DNA from: BD2-11 clade cluster bacterium bin43
GTDB lineage: Bacteria > Gemmatimonadota > Gemmatimonadetes > Longimicrobiales > Gaopeijiaceae
Direction of reading: 5' to 3'
Length of the DNA stretch: 64,000 nucleotides
Assembly (NCBI GenBank): GCA_002238605.1
Contig: MPMR01000015.1
Location: forward strand, 1-64,000
Shown here: positions 61,145-64,000 of the stretch, piece by piece
How positions within the stretch are numbered: the first letter of the stretch is position 1
How the letters are laid out: the number at the start of each line of letters is the position of its first letter
Position numbers and translations under genes: made by a program
Notes under the pieces: model-generated
The model's database searches: none
Told to the model about the DNA's origin: nothing
What the model saw: only the letters and a program-made list of their open reading frames with translations

Positions 61145-62076
61145 TCGCGCATCTCAGGGGCCGCGAGAAGGCACTGGAGTCGTTCGGCTGGACGGGCCGC
61201 GAGGCCGAGTGGATCGCGCTGGTGTGCCTCCACAGCGGCGTGTTCACCCGCGACCAGATCAGCGACTGGCTCGGGATCCACCGCCACACCGCGCGCCGCT
61301 TCGTCCAGGACATCACGGACCGGAGACTGGGAGCTGAGGACGCGCTTGAAGGCCGGAGGGTCTGCCGGATCGCCGCGCGCGCCGTCTACCGGGCGCTCGG
61401 AGCGGAAAACATACGCCACCGCCGGATCGCCTCACCGGTGGTCCTGATGCGCCGTCTGCTCTCGCTGGACTACGTGATCGCCCACGTCGGCCAGTCGTGG
61501 CTTCCGACCGAGCCCGAGAAGGTTGGCGCGTTCGAGGCGCTTGGGCTGGATCGCCGGGTCCTGCCCGTGCGCACGTACCGGGGCGCAGCGGGCGATACCC
61601 ACCGCTACTTCCCCCTCAAGCTGCCCGTCGCGCTGGATGCCGAGGGCGCGGTGTTCGTCTACGTGGATCCGGGCCATGACACGGCGACCGGGCTCCATTC
61701 CTGGGGCCGAGTCCACCGGGAACTCTGGGAGGGGCTCCAGGAGCAGGGCCGAACGGTAGAGGCGGTCGCGGTCGTCCGCACCGACAGCGAGTTCGACCGG
61801 GCGGAGAAGGTTCTCGGCAACTGGGCCGATCCGGCCCGATCCCCCGGCCGCTCGAAGGGGTCCGCGACCGGACGCGAGATCCGCCGCGAGATCGAGCGGA
61901 TCGAACAGGGGATCCGCAGCAGGGACAAGAGCGTGACCGGGCGGTACGGCAGCCTCCGGGGCTGCCTGGTGCGGCTCGCCGAACTCCGGGCGGCGCTCCC
62001 GACCGCGCCCTCGGAAGCGATGATCGACGGGTTTGCCGTTTGGCGATCCACGCGTCTCGCGGGGGACCCGTTTTGA
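61141..62076 (+). CDS. Winged-helix protein of unknown function in the conjugation operon
   Basis: A 311-residue protein coupled to trbF by a 4-bp overlap. Residues 18-60 look like a winged helix (EAEWIALVCLHSGVFTRDQI, WLGIHRHTARRFVQDI), and a second domain contains HRYFPLKLPVALDAEGAVFV and VAVVRTDSEFDRAEKVL. The form recalls replication-relaxation-type plasmid proteins, which pair a winged helix with a nuclease-like domain, but the match is too weak to name it. It could be an accessory mobilisation or regulatory protein. Confidence 0.6.
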   Translation: MIAHLRGREKALESFGWTGREAEWIALVCLHSGVFTRDQISDWLGIHRHTARRFVQDITDRRLGAEDALEGRRVCRIAARAVYRALGAENIRHRRIASPVVLMRRLLSLDYVIAHVGQSWLPTEPEKVGAFEALGLDRRVLPVRTYRGAAGDTHRYFPLKLPVALDAEGAVFVYVDPGHDTATGLHSWGRVHRELWEGLQEQGRTVEAVAVVRTDSEFDRAEKVLGNWADPARSPGRSKGSATGREIRREIERIEQGIRSRDKSVTGRYGSLRGCLVRLAELRAALPTAPSEAMIDGFAVWRSTRLAGDPF

Positions 62077-62380
62077 GCGCCGGGCGCCCGTGCCGATGCC
62101 GATCCGCGAGTGTACATGGCACTCGGGGGGTCGCCGGACACGAAATCGCGTCTGCGATGGACACGCATCCGATTCCGTATGTCGCGGGCGCGCTTGCGGT
62201 TGCACCACGGCAGAGGGAGAGCCGATGCCGATCCGGCCATCGAAGCCGTGGCTGGGAGCGACCCCCCATCGAGGCATGCCTCGATCGGCATCGGGGCGGA
62301 TGGCGATGTACAACGCCATCCGCCCCTCCGCTCCGGGGTCTCTCCCAGCCAGCGGTCCCTCCGGGAAGGGTGTTCCTCCG
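62077..62380. promoter_or_regulatory. 304-bp gap holding an elaborate palindromic element
   Basis: No gene fits here. Outer arms GGCTGGGAGCGACCCC (62250-62265) and GGGGTCTCTCCCAGCC (62336-62351) pair with one mismatch. Inside lie an 18-bp perfect palindrome ATCGAGGCATGCCTCGAT (62268-62285) and a perfect 13-bp hairpin, GGGGCGGATGGCG (62293-62305) with its complement at 62314-62326. A further hairpin CGAGTG-CACTCG lies near 62108-62126. GCCGATGCCGATCCG occurs at 62092-62106 and 62221-62235, and its reverse complement (near-exact) at 62283-62295. It could be an origin of transfer, an attenuator before traG, or a small inserted palindromic element. Confidence 0.7.
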
Positions 62381-64000
62381 ATGAGGTACGGTACCCTCGC
62401 CATCATCGGGAGCGCGGTCGGCGCAGTCGGCGGCCACGCGCTCAGGGCTCCGTTCCCGTCCCTCGGCGCGAACCCGTACCTCGACCTCATTGCGTCGCAC
62501 GACCCGGGTCTGCACGCCGCCATCCGCGTCTGGCACTACGCATGGCCCGCCGTCCTGGTCGTGCTCGCGGGCTCGTTCGCGCTCTCCGTCTGGCGGGTCT
62601 GGCTCCAGCCGCTGTTCCGCCTCAGGCGGCGAGGCAAGCTGCCCGAGTGGCCCGTCTCGCCCGAGGACGAAGCGCCCTCGCTCGTGATCGGCGAGCTGCA
62701 CCATCCGACCGTTGCGCGCGAGAGCGAGCAACCGGCCTGGCTCGTCATTCCCGAGAAGGGGCTCTACACCGGCACGCTCATCGTGGGCGCCGTCGGTACG
62801 GGCAAGACCAGCGGCTGCATGTACCCCTTCGCCCGCCAGATCCTCACATGGCAAGCGGACGATCCCGGCCGCCGCGCGGGCGCGCTCGTGCTCGAAGTGA
62901 AGGGCGACTTCTGCCACCAGGTCCGAGGCATCCTCGAGGACGCCGGACGCGCGGACGACTACCTCGAGATCGGGCTCGGCGGCTTGGTCCAGTGGAACCC
63001 GCTCGACGATCCCCTCCTCGACTCCTACTCGCTCGCCTACGGCGTCGCCTCGCTCATCAACCAGCTCTTCGGCAAGTCTCGCGAACCGTTTTGGCAACAG
63101 GCGTACACGAACCTCGTGCGCTGGATCATCGAGCTGCACCGGCTCCTGCCGGGCGGCTGGGTCACGCTCCAGGACATCTACCGCTGCACCGTGGACGCGG
63201 AGCTCCTGGCCCAACAGATCGGCGAAGCCCAGAAGATCGCGGACCAGGTATCCCCGGTGGACGCCGTCCTCACCAATGAAAGCATGATCTCCCACGCCGA
63301 TGCGCTCAAGAAGTGGAACTGGGAGGAGGACGGCGACGACCGGGTGCGCGCGCGGCTGGACGCCGAGCTTCGGGCCAAGCTCGCGAAGCTCAAGCTCACC
63401 TATGTGGTGGAGGCGGCCGGGGGCGGCGGAGACGGCGAGTTCAGGGAGCGGGTCGAGGCGATCGAGCGGTGGTACGACAAGGACTGGTCGAAGCTGGACG
63501 TGAAGCTCCGCACTTCGATCGTCGAGGGGATCAGTGTGTTCCTCTCGCTGTTCGACCAACCGGACGTAGCGGAAGTCTTCTGCCCGCCGCCGCCGGAGGC
63601 TGCCAAGCCGGAACCCAAGGGCGGCGGTGACGCCGGCGAAGAAGACGAAGACAACGACGCCGACGCCGTGAAGGGTCCGCCCATGCAGGGGCTCCGCCGG
63701 AGGCTGCCCCCGCTCTCGGAGTTGATCGAGGGCGGCAAGGTGCTCGCGCTCAACATGCCCGCGGGCGCGAACCCGGCGCTCGCCCGCGCCATCGGCGTGC
63801 TGCTCAAGAGTGCGTGGATGCAGGCGCTGCTCCGGCGGCCCGCCGAGGCAGCACAGCGTCCCGACCGCTACATGCGGCCCGCCGTGTTCATCTGCGACGA
63901 GTATCAGGCGTTTGCCACCGTGGGCCAGGACGATCCCTCGGGCGACGAGAGGGCGTTCGCGCTCACGCGGCAGTGCCGGTGCATCCCCATCGTCGCCACG
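62381..64000 (+). CDS. traG: TraG/VirD4-type coupling protein (3' end beyond window)
   Basis: At least 540 residues. A membrane helix (PAVLVVLAGSFALSVWRVWL) precedes the ATPase. Walker A is LIVGAVGTGKTSGCMYPFA near residue 133, and Walker B PAVFICDEYQAF near 503. Between them a helical, charged insert (EEDGDDRVRARLDAELRAKL) and an acidic stretch (GGDAGEEDEDNDADAV) are unusual additions. Coupling proteins bring the relaxase-DNA complex to the VirB channel. It starts at ATG 62381, after the palindrome-rich gap, and reads off the end without a stop. Confidence 0.85.
   Translation, partial: MRYGTLAIIGSAVGAVGGHALRAPFPSLGANPYLDLIASHDPGLHAAIRVWHYAWPAVLVVLAGSFALSVWRVWLQPLFRLRRRGKLPEWPVSPEDEAPSLVIGELHHPTVARESEQPAWLVIPEKGLYTGTLIVGAVGTGKTSGCMYPFARQILTWQADDPGRRAGALVLEVKGDFCHQVRGILEDAGRADDYLEIGLGGLVQWNPLDDPLLDSYSLAYGVASLINQLFGKSREPFWQQAYTNLVRWIIELHRLLPGGWVTLQDIYRCTVDAELLAQQIGEAQKIADQVSPVDAVLTNESMISHADALKKWNWEEDGDDRVRARLDAELRAKLAKLKLTYVVEAAGGGGDGEFRERVEAIERWYDKDWSKLDVKLRTSIVEGISVFLSLFDQPDVAEVFCPPPPEAAKPEPKGGGDAGEEDEDNDADAVKGPPMQGLRRRLPPLSELIEGGKVLALNMPAGANPALARAIGVLLKSAWMQALLRRPAEAAQRPDRYMRPAVFICDEYQAFATVGQDDPSGDERAFALTRQCRCIPIVAT

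Noticed and set aside
1-64000. General sequencing error as the cause of the many frameshifts
   Set aside because: The trb operon and three genes above 3.6 kb are free of shifts, while transposases and relics carry several each; decay is the simpler account, although single cases (near 120 and 50870) may be errors.

Overview
The window is a high-GC bacterial segment carrying surface lipoproteins, autotransporter-type beta-barrels, fibronectin type III and leucine-rich-repeat secreted proteins, decayed insertion sequences and a Trb/VirB-type conjugation operon. Double-membrane features (autotransporter barrels, a patatin-linked barrel, VirB9/VirB10) indicate a Gram-negative cell plan. The protein style recalls marine or host-associated Gemmatimonadota, but that is an impression, not a demonstrated assignment. 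No rRNA, tRNA or CRISPR array was seen.

Layout. (1) 1-2.1 kb: end of an outer-membrane patatin-type barrel gene, a 163-bp dispersed repeat and a group II intron relic. (2) 2.1-10.2 kb: five plus-strand enzyme genes (PhoD-like phosphatase, cholesterol-oxidase-like GMC flavoenzyme, alpha/beta hydrolase, acetoacetate-decarboxylase-like protein, patatin-like lipase). The flavoenzyme and the lipase share a C-terminal domain of about 200 residues, which points to one lipid- or sterol-processing pathway. (3) 10.2-28.7 kb: a graveyard. A second copy of the alpha/beta hydrolase gene is split by an IS630-type element. Three paralogues of an unknown membrane protein follow, one with an internal deletion. 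There are two IS21-type elements in opposite orientation, frameshifted IS1182- and IS1380-type transposases, a Calx-beta/autotransporter gene, a deleted group II intron, a VapBC pair with a broken toxin and a recombinase tail. (4) 29-32 kb: a TnpB-family gene lacking the first RuvC aspartate, surrounded by copies of a structured TnpB 3' region with compensatory base changes. (5) 32-45 kb: three very large secreted proteins: a 1,613-residue repeat lipoprotein, a leucine-rich-repeat lipoprotein ending in a zinc metalloprotease domain, and a nine-FnIII autotransporter. (6) 45-51 kb: fragments of TnpB and of a SNF2-type helicase, an intact two-gene AAA ATPase/TOPRIM-like module, an IS3 relic, a second and more drastically trimmed TnpB gene, and a phage terminase fragment. 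(7) 51-64 kb: a phage-type S24 repressor divergent from an AlpA-containing regulator, followed by trbC-D-E-G-I-J-L-F, an unknown winged-helix gene, a 304-bp gap with an elaborate palindrome, and the coupling protein gene traG, which runs off the end.

How it fits together. The conjugation operon is intact and tightly overlapped, consistent with an integrative conjugative or mobilisable element whose expression may be set by the divergent repressor/AlpA pair. Frameshifts are concentrated in mobile and defence relics, while large host-type genes and the trb operon remain open. This favours genuine decay over general sequencing error. The most promising objects for new biology are the two nuclease-inactivated TnpB genes with their covarying RNA, the GMC/patatin shared-domain cluster, and the ATPase/TOPRIM pair.
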